Assembly: GCA_014595895.1 (NCBI GenBank)
Contig: JABUKB010000003.1
Location: 62,001-126,000 of the forward strand
DNA: 64,000 bases
Direction of reading: 5' to 3'
Source of the DNA: Lysinibacillus odysseyi
GTDB taxonomy: Bacteria; Bacillota; Bacilli; Bacillales_A; Planococcaceae
Shown piece after piece: positions 28,353-37,057 of the stretch. Made by a program: the position numbers and the translations under genes. The notes below the pieces were generated by a model. It was not told the DNA's origin and searched no databases. It was given only the letters and a program-made list of their open reading frames with translations. How positions within the stretch are numbered: position 1 is the stretch's first letter; every line of letters begins with the position of its first letter.

Positions 28353-29128
28353 TATTCTGTGACCTCCTCACCTAAATACGCTTCAATTACTTTTGGATTG
28401 TTGCGAATCTCTGTTGGTGTTCCATCAGCGATTAATTGTCCATGGTCCAACACATATATACGTTCACAAATCCCCATAACTAAGTGCATATCATGCTCGA
28501 TTAATAAGATTGTCAAATCAAATTCCTTACGGATAAAAGCAATTAATTCCATTAAATCCCTTGTTTCCTGAGGGTTCATTCCGGCAGCTGGCTCATCAAG
28601 CAATAATAGCCTTGGACCTGCTGCAAGAGCACGCGCAATTTCTAAACGGCGCTGCATCCCATATGGCAGGTTTTTAGCTAGCTCATCTTTATAAATGTCC
28701 AAACCGAATATTTTTAAAAAGGATAGCGACTCCCGCTCCATTTTCGCTTCGCCTTTAAAATGAGTTGGCAAGCGGAAAATACTTGAGAGCAAGTTATGCT
28801 TTGCTAACCCATGATTGGCTACTTTTACGTTATCAAGTACGGAAAGCTCCTTGAATAAACGAATGTTTTGGAATGTACGGCTAATCCCTCCGCGTGTCAC
28901 TTTATACGGATCGAGCCCTGCAATCGATGTGCCGTTAAAAACAATAGCCCCTTCTGTTGGTGTATACACACCCGTTAACATGTTAAATGTCGTCGTTTTC
29001 CCGGCACCGTTTGGACCGATCAAGCCGATCAGCTCGCCCCGGTCCAAGTGCATATTGACTTTTTGAACGGCTTTTAAACCACCAAATGTAATTCCTAAGT
29101 TATCTACCTTTAGAAGAGTTTCGCTCAT
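28352..29128 (-). CDS. livG: Branched-chain amino acid ABC transporter, ATP-binding protein LivG
   Basis: A 258-residue ATPase, the longer of the two. Walker A is GPNGAGKTT (about 36), the signature region has the LivG-type LPYGMQRRLEIARAL, and Walker B is LLLLDEPAAGMNP (about 176). The longer C-terminal tail (NNPKVIEAYLGEE) is typical. The ATG overlaps the livM stop by four bases (ATGA) and the end overlaps livF by one base. Confidence 0.95.
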   Translation of the reverse strand: MSETLLKVDNLGITFGGLKAVQKVNMHLDRGELIGLIGPNGAGKTTTFNMLTGVYTPTEGAIVFNGTSIAGLDPYKVTRGGISRTFQNIRLFKELSVLDNVKVANHGLAKHNLLSSIFRLPTHFKGEAKMERESLSFLKIFGLDIYKDELAKNLPYGMQRRLEIARALAAGPRLLLLDEPAAGMNPQETRDLMELIAFIRKEFDLTILLIEHDMHLVMGICERIYVLDHGQLIADGTPTEIRNNPKVIEAYLGEEVTE

Positions 29129-30063
29129 AATTTAGACCCTCCCTTTTTCCCAAACTTAAAGACATCTGTAATTTCCTTCGTACCAAGTAAACCTGTTGGA
29201 CGGTACAACATCACGATAATTAATACCAAGGAGTAAATAATCATACGTGTCTCCGGGAAACCTTGGAGGTATGTTGTTACGACTGTTAAGAAAATAGCTG
29301 CAAGTACTGATCCTGATAAGCTGCCTAATCCGCCTAGTACCACTAAAATTAAAATATCAAATGACTTTAAGAAACCGAATGTTGTCGGCTGAATAATGTA
29401 GAAGTTATGCGCATAAACTGCACCTGCTACTCCCGCAAAGAATGAACCAATAACGAATGCTACAACCTTATAATAAGTTGTGTTGATCCCCATCGCATCG
29501 GCCGCAATTTCATCTTCACGAATGGCAATGCATGCACGCCCATGTCTCGATTTTGTAAAGTTGGCAATGACTAAGATCGTAATCACTACTGCAAAGAATG
29601 CATAGCCCCATGAGGATTGACGCATAATTTGCAGACCTGCTGCCCCTCCTACATAGTCAATATTTAAAAAGACAATACGGATAATTTCCGCAAAACCGAG
29701 TGTAGCAATGGCTAAATAGTCACCTTTTAAGCGCAAGCTTGGAATACCTACCAATAAACCGGCAAGGGCTGCGACGACCGCACCCAGTAAAATTGCTGTT
29801 ATAAATGGCATCTCTAGCTTCATTGTGCCAATAGCCGATAGATAGGCACCGATTGCCATAAATCCGGCATGACCAATGGAGAATTGACCCGTAATCCCAA
29901 TGACAAGATGCAAACTCACCGCTAGCATAATATTGATACATATTGTAATTAACATATTTTCATAGTAGAAATTGACTGTACCGCTATTGATTAAAAGCTG
30001 CACGACTGCATAGATTACTAGAGCCAGGACGATATAGCCCCAGAAAACTTTTGATTTTTTCAT
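29125..30063 (-). CDS. livM: Branched-chain amino acid ABC transporter permease LivM
   Basis: A 312-residue permease with about eight to nine membrane spans. Conserved elements are GQFSIGHAGFMAIGAY (about 61-76), PSLRLKGDYLAIATLGFAEI (about 110-129) and a GGLGSLSGSVLAAIFLT motif near 245 that contacts the ATPases. It forms the translocation pore with LivH. It is separated from livH by 10 bases and overlaps livG. Confidence 0.93.
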   Translation of the reverse strand: MKKSKVFWGYIVLALVIYAVVQLLINSGTVNFYYENMLITICINIMLAVSLHLVIGITGQFSIGHAGFMAIGAYLSAIGTMKLEMPFITAILLGAVVAALAGLLVGIPSLRLKGDYLAIATLGFAEIIRIVFLNIDYVGGAAGLQIMRQSSWGYAFFAVVITILVIANFTKSRHGRACIAIREDEIAADAMGINTTYYKVVAFVIGSFFAGVAGAVYAHNFYIIQPTTFGFLKSFDILILVVLGGLGSLSGSVLAAIFLTVVTTYLQGFPETRMIIYSLVLIIVMLYRPTGLLGTKEITDVFKFGKKGGSKL

Positions 30064-30073
30064 TGCTCCCCAC

Positions 30074-30949
30074 CTACACTTTCTCGCGAGTATTTTTACC
30101 GAAAATACCCGCTGGTCGTAAAATTAGTATTAAAATTAAAATAACGAATGCTGCTGCATCGCGCCATAATGAATACCCCAAAGCACTTACAATTGTTTCT
30201 ACTACCCCAAGCACTAAACCGCCGACCATGGCACCTGGTATAATACCTATCCCGCCCAGTACAGCTGCGACGAATGCTTTTAACCCTGGTAGTACCCCCA
30301 TTAACGGTTCGATACGTGTATAGTAAATACCGAAAATTACACCCGCTGCTCCTGCTAATGCTGAACCGATAGCAAATGTCGCTGAAATCGTATTATCTAC
30401 GTTAATTCCCATTAGACGAGCTGCATCTGCATCATGCGATACGGCACGCATGGCCTTACCGATTTTCGTTTTATGCACGATAAACTGCAATAAAATCATT
30501 AAAACTACCGAAATTCCTAAAATTAAAATAGATTGTACGCCAATCTGTGCACCAAAAATCTCAAATGTTTTGTTTGGCACAACATTCGGATAAGCTTCCG
30601 GGGATGCCCCGCGGAAGAAAATCACCGTATATTCAATCAATAGCGATATCCCAATCGCCGTGATTAATGCGGCAATACGTGTTGAATTACGTAACCGTTT
30701 GTATGCCACCCGCTCAATAACAACCCCGATAATTGCACATAAAAGCATGGCTAATAATAACGCCAAAATAAAATGCATATCCCATCTTACAATGGCGTAG
30801 AACCCTATAAAGGCCCCCAGCATGAAGACGTCACCATGGGCAAAGTTGATTAGCTTAATAATGCCATATACCATCGTATAGCCTAGAGCGATTAGTGCAT
30901 AAATACTTCCCAAAGAAACACCGTTGACTAACTGCTGAATCCATTCCAT
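30074..30949 (-). CDS. livH: Branched-chain amino acid ABC transporter permease LivH
   Basis: A 291-residue permease with about eight spans. The family start QLVNGVSLGSIYALIALGYT, the segment INFAHGDVFMLGAF and the coupling region VAAVLGGIGIIPGAMVGGL are present. It pairs with LivM. The first gene downstream of a terminator that follows livJ, so its level depends on read-through or an unseen promoter in 30950-31010. ATG follows AAGGAG at 9 bases. Confidence 0.93.
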   Translation of the reverse strand: MEWIQQLVNGVSLGSIYALIALGYTMVYGIIKLINFAHGDVFMLGAFIGFYAIVRWDMHFILALLLAMLLCAIIGVVIERVAYKRLRNSTRIAALITAIGISLLIEYTVIFFRGASPEAYPNVVPNKTFEIFGAQIGVQSILILGISVVLMILLQFIVHKTKIGKAMRAVSHDADAARLMGINVDNTISATFAIGSALAGAAGVIFGIYYTRIEPLMGVLPGLKAFVAAVLGGIGIIPGAMVGGLVLGVVETIVSALGYSLWRDAAAFVILILILILRPAGIFGKNTREKV

Positions 30950-31014
30950 CTCATCTCACTCCTTTGTTCTCTGTTACACTAACGTCCGAAAGTTTTTGTT
31001 CTTAACAGGAAAAA

Positions 31015-31038
31015 AAGGGAGGCAAACACGCCTCCCTT
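31015..31038 (-). terminator. Terminator between livJ and livH
   Basis: On the minus strand AAGGGAGGC pairs with GCCUCCCUU around a 6-base loop, followed by UUUU. It lies inside the liv gene set and would make more binding protein than permease. Confidence 0.85.
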
Positions 31039-31054
31039 CAATCCTATTAAGTTA

Positions 31055-32272
31055 TTAAGGATTTACTTTTGTTTTGAAGTCTTGCTTGCCGTCTACAAAT
31101 TCTAGAACTGTTGCCGATTTCACTGGGTTGTGTTTTTCATCTACTGTAAATGTACCTGTAATTAAACTTAAGTCTTTTGTTTCAGCTAAAGCTTTTTGAA
31201 TTGTTTCACCAGTCACTTCGTCACCCGCACGCTCAATCGCATCTTTCAGGAAGTACACTGTATCATAGCCAAGTGCATGGAATGCGTTTGGCTGACTGCT
31301 GTATTCCGCTTCAAATGCTGCTACGAAATCCTGAATTTTTGGATCTGGGTCAGCAGCTGAATAATGGTTTGTGATAAATGTGTTATTTAATGCATCTCCA
31401 CCAGCTAAGTCTACTAACGTTGGAGAATCCCAGCCGTCTGCTCCCATTAATGGTGCGTTAAGACCAATTTCACGAGCCTGCTTGACGATTAGACCAACCT
31501 CTTCATAATATCCAGGAATAAATACGAAGTCCGGATTAGCTGATTTAATATTTGTTAATGTTGACTTGAAGTCCATATCCTTCGCTACATATGCTTCTTC
31601 AATGACTACTTCTCCGCCATTTTCTTCAATTTGCTTTTTGAATGATGCCGCTAACCCTTTTGCATAGTCAGAAGAGTTGTCCGCATAAATTGCTACTTTT
31701 TTCGCTTTTAAGTCTTGTGTCGCAAAGTTTGCTGCTACGATACCTTGGAACGGATCGATGAAGCATGTACGGAATGCGTACTCATTTACTTCACCCTTCT
31801 CATTTACCGTTACAGACTCTGCTGTTCCTGAAGCTGTAACGATCGGAACTTTATATTGGTTGGCAACTTGCACTGTCGCCACTGAGTTCCCTGATGTCGC
31901 TGGTGCAAGCATCGCCACTACTTTTTCCTGCTCTGCTAAACGAATCGCCGCTGTGGCTGCTTCTGCGTTGTCTGATTTATTATCTACTGCTATATATTCA
32001 ATTTGTTTTCCGCCAATGCCTCCCGCAGCATTGATTTCTTCAATAGCTAATTTTGCCCCATCATTTATGGAAGAACCATATGATGCTACTGCACCTGAAA
32101 GCTCTAAGTTACCCCCAATTTTAATCGTTTCGCCAGACGCAGTGCTTCCTCCATCCTTGGAATCTTTATCTGAATCGCTGCTATCGTCTGAACCGCAACC
32201 TGCTAACACCCCTGCTAATAATGCCGACGTTAAAAACATAGACCCATACTTTTTCATTTTTGAATATTCCAT
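31055..32272 (-). CDS. livJ: Branched-chain amino acid ABC transporter substrate-binding lipoprotein
   Basis: A 405-residue extracellular binding protein tethered by a lipid. The start is the ATG at 32272, which follows AGGGG; the frame is open to 32302. The signal has lipobox LAGVLAGC followed by a Ser/Asp-rich linker. The mature domain opens GETIKIGGNLELSGAVASYG, typical of the Leu/Ile/Val periplasmic fold. The exact amino acid bound is inferred. A strong promoter with a CodY-like box lies upstream. Confidence 0.93.
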   Translation of the reverse strand: MEYSKMKKYGSMFLTSALLAGVLAGCGSDDSSDSDKDSKDGGSTASGETIKIGGNLELSGAVASYGSSINDGAKLAIEEINAAGGIGGKQIEYIAVDNKSDNAEAATAAIRLAEQEKVVAMLAPATSGNSVATVQVANQYKVPIVTASGTAESVTVNEKGEVNEYAFRTCFIDPFQGIVAANFATQDLKAKKVAIYADNSSDYAKGLAASFKKQIEENGGEVVIEEAYVAKDMDFKSTLTNIKSANPDFVFIPGYYEEVGLIVKQAREIGLNAPLMGADGWDSPTLVDLAGGDALNNTFITNHYSAADPDPKIQDFVAAFEAEYSSQPNAFHALGYDTVYFLKDAIERAGDEVTGETIQKALAETKDLSLITGTFTVDEKHNPVKSATVLEFVDGKQDFKTKVNP

Positions 32273-32309
32273 ATCTCTTCCCCCTATACTGAAAAATCTC
32301 AAATATTAG

Positions 32310-32324
32310 ATATTTCTGATAATT
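32310..32324. promoter_or_regulatory. CodY-like box at the liv promoter
   Basis: ATATTTCTGATAATT matches 12 of 15 positions of the CodY consensus AATTTTCWGAAAATT. It overlaps the -10 and start point of the livJ promoter. CodY represses branched-chain amino acid uptake in many Firmicutes when these amino acids and GTP are plentiful, so repression is likely. Confidence 0.55.
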
Positions 32325-32350
32325 ATACATGGATAATAATCTTTGTACAA
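32322..32350 (-). promoter_or_regulatory. Sigma-A promoter of livJ
   Basis: On the minus strand: TTGTAC (32345-32350), 17 bases, TATAAT (32322-32327). The start point would fall within the CodY-like box about 45 bases before the livJ start codon. Confidence 0.75.
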
Positions 32351-32512
32351 TATCATTCCTATCTAAATTTCAAATTTTTCTTTTATTGCTACTTCATACC
32401 CTTAGTATTCTAAAACATTACGTAAATCTAGTCTAGTCTGATTTTTCATAATTGAAGAAATAATTTGAAATCCATAGTATTATATAGCAAATTTATCCAT
32501 TATATTAGAAAA

Positions 32513-32540
32513 AACTGCTATCTATGAGCAGATAACAGTT
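32513..32540 (-). terminator. Terminator after the methyltransferase gene
   Basis: On the minus strand AACUGUUAUCU pairs with AGAUAGCAGUU, followed by UUUUC. Confidence 0.85.
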
Positions 32541-32549
32541 TTCCTATAG

Positions 32550-33152
32550 TTATACATATAAAGCAAACACACAAATCCGTTCATTCGGGTTGCGATTCCC
32601 TTTTAATTTTATTTCATGCGACAGTTCCAATGTTGTTTCATATCGAATGTATTCCATATAGGCTTCCGAAGGGTAATAAAACACAAAATGCATTTCACGA
32701 GGGTGCTCCTCAAAAGATTTATAGACATTGGCCAATACCTTACGGAAGATCTGTACGGAAAAGGGATTAAAGAAGAAAAATACATTGTCTTGAGTACGTA
32801 CATCGTATTCTTCAGCCAGTACGTGTAAAAACGATAATTCTTTTTTCTTTTTTGCCGCTTTTTTAAAATACTGCTCTTTGTTATGTTCAGCTTCCACAAA
32901 GAACTTCGCGTCCATTTCTATCCCTAAAGCAGCAACGTCTAATCGATGGTGCAGATAGATGGGCACACGTCCCTTTCCGCAGCCAAAGTCCACCACAACG
33001 GCACTTTCGGGCAATATGTAACTTTCAAAAAGCTGCGTTAATGCCAAATAAGGAGTCGGTTCATACCGGTGATACTCTACTGATTTAGGATAGCCGTACT
33101 GAAAGCCGGCTGTCTCGATATTGAGTAATTTTTCATAATCTTGTTCGTTCAT
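32550..33152 (-). CDS. Class I SAM-dependent methyltransferase-like protein
   Basis: A 200-residue protein with the SAM-binding glycine motif VVVDFGCGKGRVPIYL (about residues 51-66) and an acidic residue after the second strand (LGIEMD). The fourth motif region reads VFFFFNPFS, as in a group of small uncharacterised methyltransferases of Bacilli. The substrate is unknown. ATG follows AAAGGATG. It is a single-gene unit. Confidence 0.75.
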   Translation of the reverse strand: MNEQDYEKLLNIETAGFQYGYPKSVEYHRYEPTPYLALTQLFESYILPESAVVVDFGCGKGRVPIYLHHRLDVAALGIEMDAKFFVEAEHNKEQYFKKAAKKKKELSFLHVLAEEYDVRTQDNVFFFFNPFSVQIFRKVLANVYKSFEEHPREMHFVFYYPSEAYMEYIRYETTLELSHEIKLKGNRNPNERICVFALYV

Positions 33153-33467
33153 GAATACATCCTTTCTACATAAAACATTTTCAATAACTACAGTTTACTT
33201 TTCCAAAAATTAAAAAAACAGTGTATCTCCTAGGCAATTCATTATATAGCTATCATTTCATAAACAAGGCTCTAATTTAAAAAGAAAAGCATTTTCCCGA
33301 TGGAGTAATTCAAAATCTATATGACAGTTCAAATAAACCCTCTATATATTTTAACAGAAATAGCCATAACTATTATTAAGAAAGGATTGCTAGGGGTCTT
33401 CCAAGCTATTATTACCCCTTTTTTCCATTTTATTATCCCATTTTTTAAGAGCTAGATAAATGGAAAA
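33153..33467. other. AT-rich intergenic stretch with no gene
   Basis: No convincing ORF on either strand. A plus-strand dyad AGGGGT (33391-33396) and ACCCCT (33413-33418) is followed by TTTTTTCC, a terminator-like shape with no clear upstream gene. Nothing else is seen. Confidence 0.5.
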
Positions 33468-33498
33468 GAAGAGCGGTACGACCTTCAATCCGCTCTTC
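33468..33498. terminator. Bidirectional hairpin after the SRPBCC gene
   Basis: GAAGAGCGG pairs with CCGCTCTTC around a 13-base loop. On the minus strand it is followed by TTTTCC, immediately after the SRPBCC gene stop. Confidence 0.8.
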
Positions 33499-33941
33499 TA
33501 TGCATTCAATCTATCAATTTTTCCTGTAATAGAAGTTACGTGCGCTTTCACTGTTTGTGGGACAAATTTTTCTAACACCGAATTAAGTATAGTTGCTAAA
33601 AAACCATCCGCCTTCATCGTCAACATACCGGTAATGGCATTTTCGCCGTTCACGTCATGCAAGACAAAAGTTCCACTCCCGTTAATAGGATCAGATAAGC
33701 CAATTAAATCAAAGGCAATACGTTCTTGTTCTACTACCTCTGTTACTCTCAGCTGTACTTTTACAGCTTTTTCTATGATACCAAAATCCCCTTTAAATAC
33801 CCAGATCATCTCATCTTGTTGTAGACATTCATGATGTAAATAGCCAGGTACTAAAACAGCCCAGTTCTCCTTTTCAGCTAAAAACGCCCAAACCTCTTCC
33901 TTTGCTACGCTTGTCACTTCCGTAAAAGTACTGCTCGTCAT
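33498..33941 (-). CDS. SRPBCC (CoxG/START-like) family protein
   Basis: A 147-residue helix-grip fold protein with the pattern KEEVWAFLAEKENWAVLVPGY near residues 15-35 (cited as WAFLAEKENWAVLVPGY), as in CoxG-like polyketide-cyclase-fold proteins that bind hydrophobic ligands in a deep pocket. No neighbour points to a pathway, and it is not near CO dehydrogenase genes. ATG follows AAGGGGTG. Function is unassigned. Confidence 0.75.
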   Translation of the reverse strand: MTSSTFTEVTSVAKEEVWAFLAEKENWAVLVPGYLHHECLQQDEMIWVFKGDFGIIEKAVKVQLRVTEVVEQERIAFDLIGLSDPINGSGTFVLHDVNGENAITGMLTMKADGFLATILNSVLEKFVPQTVKAHVTSITGKIDRLNA

Positions 33942-34025
33942 ACATCACACCCCTTTATGAATGGTGATTCAATTTTAACAAAGCAGCATTTTTTTTACAA
34001 TTTGAAATTGGGATACTTATTGGTT

Positions 34026-34904
34026 TTAGCGGAGCAATTCTACAAAGCGTTTGGCAGCTCGGGACATAGGCACCGATTTCAATGAGCAAATACCGATTTG
34101 CCGCTTTGGTATAGGCTCAATCAGCTCAATCTCCCTCACCACACCCCGCTCTAAATAATCCATTGAAAATTCCTTGATAACGCAAGCAATGCCTAAATTA
34201 ATTTTTGCGAACTCCAGCAATAAATCATGGGAACCTAGTTCAAATTCTGGTGAAATATGCATCCCCTGTTCGCGTAAATATTGTTCTACATACTGCCTTG
34301 AATTGGCCTTTTTCTCTAAAAAAATCAGAGGCATTTTCATAACGAATTTCGCTTCTACTTTGTCTTTTGTTAAGTTCGCATACTTATCCCCGCAAACGAA
34401 AATATCATGAACATCTTTACAAGGTTCCACTTGCAAATGGTCGTCTTGAATGGGTAAATTACAAATCCCTAAATCAGCCTCTCCCGATTTGATAAAATTC
34501 GCGATTTCTAATGTTGTCCCGTTCAATATTTTTAACTTAATACCAGGATAACGCTTATAAAAAGCTTCTAAATAGGGCAATAAATAATATCTAGAAATCG
34601 TATCGCCTACCCCGATACGCAATTCGCCCGTTGTTAAGTTTTGAAATTCTAGTAACTTTTCTTCTCCTACTTCTAATATGCCAATCGCGGAATGAACATA
34701 GTCATATAGAATTTGTCCTTCCTTTGTCAGGGTAATACCCCGTGGTGTTCGGTAAAACAATGTCGTCTCTAGTTCCTTTTCTAACTGTGCAATCCCCTGA
34801 CTAATGGCTGGTTGCGTCATATAAAGTGATTTTGCTGCTTTGGAGAAGCTTTCGTTTTTACAGACCGTATGAAACATGCGGTATAAATCTAATTTCGTTA
34901 TCAT
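34026..34904 (-). CDS. LysR-family transcriptional regulator
   Basis: A 292-residue regulator. The N-terminal winged helix-turn-helix (FHTVCKNESFSKAAKSLYMT followed by QPAISQGIAQLEKEL, residues 10-46) is followed by a two-lobed ligand-binding domain. It is divergent from the F420-ligase-like gene across 120 bases with an inverted repeat over the opposite promoter, the usual layout for a LysR protein controlling its neighbour. The ligand is unknown. Confidence 0.92.
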   Translation of the reverse strand: MITKLDLYRMFHTVCKNESFSKAAKSLYMTQPAISQGIAQLEKELETTLFYRTPRGITLTKEGQILYDYVHSAIGILEVGEEKLLEFQNLTTGELRIGVGDTISRYYLLPYLEAFYKRYPGIKLKILNGTTLEIANFIKSGEADLGICNLPIQDDHLQVEPCKDVHDIFVCGDKYANLTKDKVEAKFVMKMPLIFLEKKANSRQYVEQYLREQGMHISPEFELGSHDLLLEFAKINLGIACVIKEFSMDYLERGVVREIELIEPIPKRQIGICSLKSVPMSRAAKRFVELLR

Positions 34905-34940
34905 ATAATCACCCCTTATATCTGTTATTAGTAATATTAA

Positions 34941-34971
34941 TTTTACTTATATCATGTAAAAGGGGTATAGT
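34941..34971 (+). promoter_or_regulatory. Promoter of the F420-ligase-like gene with overlapping dyad
   Basis: Plus strand: TTACTT (34943-34948), 17 bases, TATAGT (34966-34971). A perfect dyad TTTTAC (34941-34946), nine bases, GTAAAA (34956-34961) covers the weak -35. Its size and T...A symmetry suit a LysR-type site. Confidence 0.6.
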
Positions 34972-35024
34972 ACAAGTTGTGTTAGAAATAAATTAAATAC
35001 ATTTATATATAGGAGAGATTCTAA

Positions 35025-36215
35025 ATGGAACGTGTAGTAGGTACTGTAGTTCGTGGACTTCGTGGTCCGATTATTAATGAAGGTGACAATATTGAGCAAA
35101 TCGTTGTGGATACAGTATTACATTCAGCTAAAGTAGAAGGCTATGAAATTCAAGATAAAGATATCGTGACAATCACAGAATCTGTTGTAGCACGTGCACA
35201 AGGGAACTATGCAACAATTGATCATATCGCAGCAGATGTCAAAGCAAAATTCGGTGATGAGCCAATCGGCGTGATTTTCCCGATTCTTTCTCGTAACCGT
35301 TTTGCCAATGTGCTACGCGGTATCGCACGTGGTGCTAAAAAAGTTGTATTAATGCTAAGCTACCCTTCTGACGAAGTAGGGAACCACTTAGTAGATATCG
35401 ATGAGTTAGATGTAAAAGGTGTAAACCCTTGGACAGATACTTTAACAGAAGCTGAGTTCCGCGAGCACTTTGGGTACAAAAAGCATACATTCACTGGCGT
35501 AGATTATATTGAGTATTATAAAGAGTTAATCGTAGCTGAAGGTGCTGAAGTAGAGGTTATCTTCTCTAATAACGCAAAAACAATTGTTGACTATACAAAA
35601 TCTGTACTGGCTTGTGATATTCACTCACGTTTCCGTACAAAACGCTTAGTAACAGCAGCAGGCGCAACAACGGTTTATTCATTAGATAATATTTTATCGC
35701 AATCCATTGATGGCTCTGGCTTCAATGAAGATTACGGCTTACTTGGTTCAAACAAATCAACAGAGGAATCTGTCAAACTGTTCCCGCATACATGCCAACC
35801 AATCGTTGACGGTATCGCAGAAAAGTTAAAAGCAGCTACCGGTAAAGATATTGAAGTAATGATTTACGGTGATGGTGCATTCAAAGATCCTGTAGGTAAA
35901 ATTTGGGAGCTAGCTGACCCAGTAGTGTCTCCTGCATTTACAGCAGGTTTAGCAGGCACGCCAAACGAAGTGAAATTAAAATATTTAGCAGACAATAACT
36001 TCTCTCACTTACGCGGTGAAGAATTAAAAGCAGCTATTAAAGAGCATATTAACAATAAAGAAGAAGATCTTGTCGGCGCGATGGAAGCACAAGGCACAAC
36101 ACCTCGCCAATTAACAGATTTAATCGGATCTTTATCTGACTTAACTTCTGGTTCTGGTGACAAAGGTACACCAATGATTTATATCCAAGGCTATTTTGAT
36201 AACTATACACACTAA
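35025..36215 (+). CDS. Coenzyme F420-0:L-glutamate ligase-like protein
   Basis: A 396-residue protein resembling the CofE/FbiB-type ligase fold, which adds glutamate to F420-0. The opening RGLRGPIINEGDNIEQIVVD, the segment DKDIVTITESVVARAQGNYA and GDGAFKDPVGKIWELADP fit this group. Archaeal CofE is about 250 residues; the longer form occurs in Firmicutes not known to make F420. The true substrate may be another molecule. ATG has AGGAGAG 7 bases upstream, and the gene is divergent from a LysR regulator. Confidence 0.75.
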   Translation: MERVVGTVVRGLRGPIINEGDNIEQIVVDTVLHSAKVEGYEIQDKDIVTITESVVARAQGNYATIDHIAADVKAKFGDEPIGVIFPILSRNRFANVLRGIARGAKKVVLMLSYPSDEVGNHLVDIDELDVKGVNPWTDTLTEAEFREHFGYKKHTFTGVDYIEYYKELIVAEGAEVEVIFSNNAKTIVDYTKSVLACDIHSRFRTKRLVTAAGATTVYSLDNILSQSIDGSGFNEDYGLLGSNKSTEESVKLFPHTCQPIVDGIAEKLKAATGKDIEVMIYGDGAFKDPVGKIWELADPVVSPAFTAGLAGTPNEVKLKYLADNNFSHLRGEELKAAIKEHINNKEEDLVGAMEAQGTTPRQLTDLIGSLSDLTSGSGDKGTPMIYIQGYFDNYTH

Positions 36216-36220
36216 TAAAA

Positions 36221-36248
36221 ATCGGGCTCCCTTCATTGGGAACCCGAT
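36221..36248. terminator. Bidirectional terminator
   Basis: ATCGGGCTCCC pairs with GGGAACCCGAT with a small mismatch, T-rich on the plus side (CTTTTTATTTTT). It serves the ligase-like gene and the convergent LysM-CAP gene. Confidence 0.85.
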
Positions 36249-36252
36249 CTTT

Positions 36253-36849
36253 TTATTTTTTAATAAACATTTGTGTCCAGTAATGACCATTTTCTACATA
36301 ACCAACACCAATATGAGTATAATCTTTGCTCATGATATTCGCACGGTGACCTGAACTATTCATCCATGCTTGCACAACTTCTTGTGCTGATCTTTGACCT
36401 TGGGCAATATTTTCACCCGCTGCTCGGTAATCGATACCAAATTGCTTCATCATATCAAATGGTGAACCGTATGTTGGACTTGTATGGCTGAAATACTTCT
36501 TGTCATGCATATCCTGTGATTTTGCTTTTGCTACACGAGCTAGTTCCCAGTCGATTGCAAGTGGAGATAGCCCCTCTTTTGCACGTTCTGCATTCACTAG
36601 ACTTACTACTTCTTCCTCTACAGATTGCTGTTTGTTTTCAGCAATGATCAGGTTTTGACCAGGATAAATAAGATTTGGATTTTTTAAATTTGGATTTAAT
36701 GAAATTAATTCACTTACGCCTACTTCATTTTTCATCGCAATCTTCCAAAGTGTATCCCCTTTTACTACTGTATAAGAAGCGGCAGAGGCCATATTTGGTA
36801 TAATTAATGCGACAGCAATGCCGGCTGTCATCAATGCTTTTTTTAACAT
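36253..36849 (-). CDS. Secreted LysM-CAP domain protein (YkwD-like)
   Basis: A 198-residue exported protein. A signal peptide (LKKALMTAGIAVALIIPNMASAA) ends near residue 24, cited as ALMTAGIAVALIIPNMASA. One LysM peptidoglycan-binding domain follows (YTVVKGDTLWKIAMKNEVGV). The C-terminal CAP/SCP domain has YFSHTSPTYGSP and AGENIAQG with HRANIMSKDYTHIGVGY. Similar proteins in Bacillus are linked to spores or the wall. Start at ATG 36849, 8 bases after AAAGGAAG. Confidence 0.9.
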   Translation of the reverse strand: MLKKALMTAGIAVALIIPNMASAASYTVVKGDTLWKIAMKNEVGVSELISLNPNLKNPNLIYPGQNLIIAENKQQSVEEEVVSLVNAERAKEGLSPLAIDWELARVAKAKSQDMHDKKYFSHTSPTYGSPFDMMKQFGIDYRAAGENIAQGQRSAQEVVQAWMNSSGHRANIMSKDYTHIGVGYVENGHYWTQMFIKK

Positions 36850-37057
36850 ATTCAAAACTTCCTTTCTTGTTTGTCTGATGTCATAATAGTTTTTTTAAGA
36901 GAATAATGCACTAGTGAAAATATGGTCAGATGTTTACAAGTTTATGACTTTTGTAATATAGTAAACAAAAATCATTGATATAATAGTATTTTGCTTGAAA
37001 TATTTTTGTCATATACGCGTAAATAAGCATAATCTACCATAAAATAAGGAGGTAATT

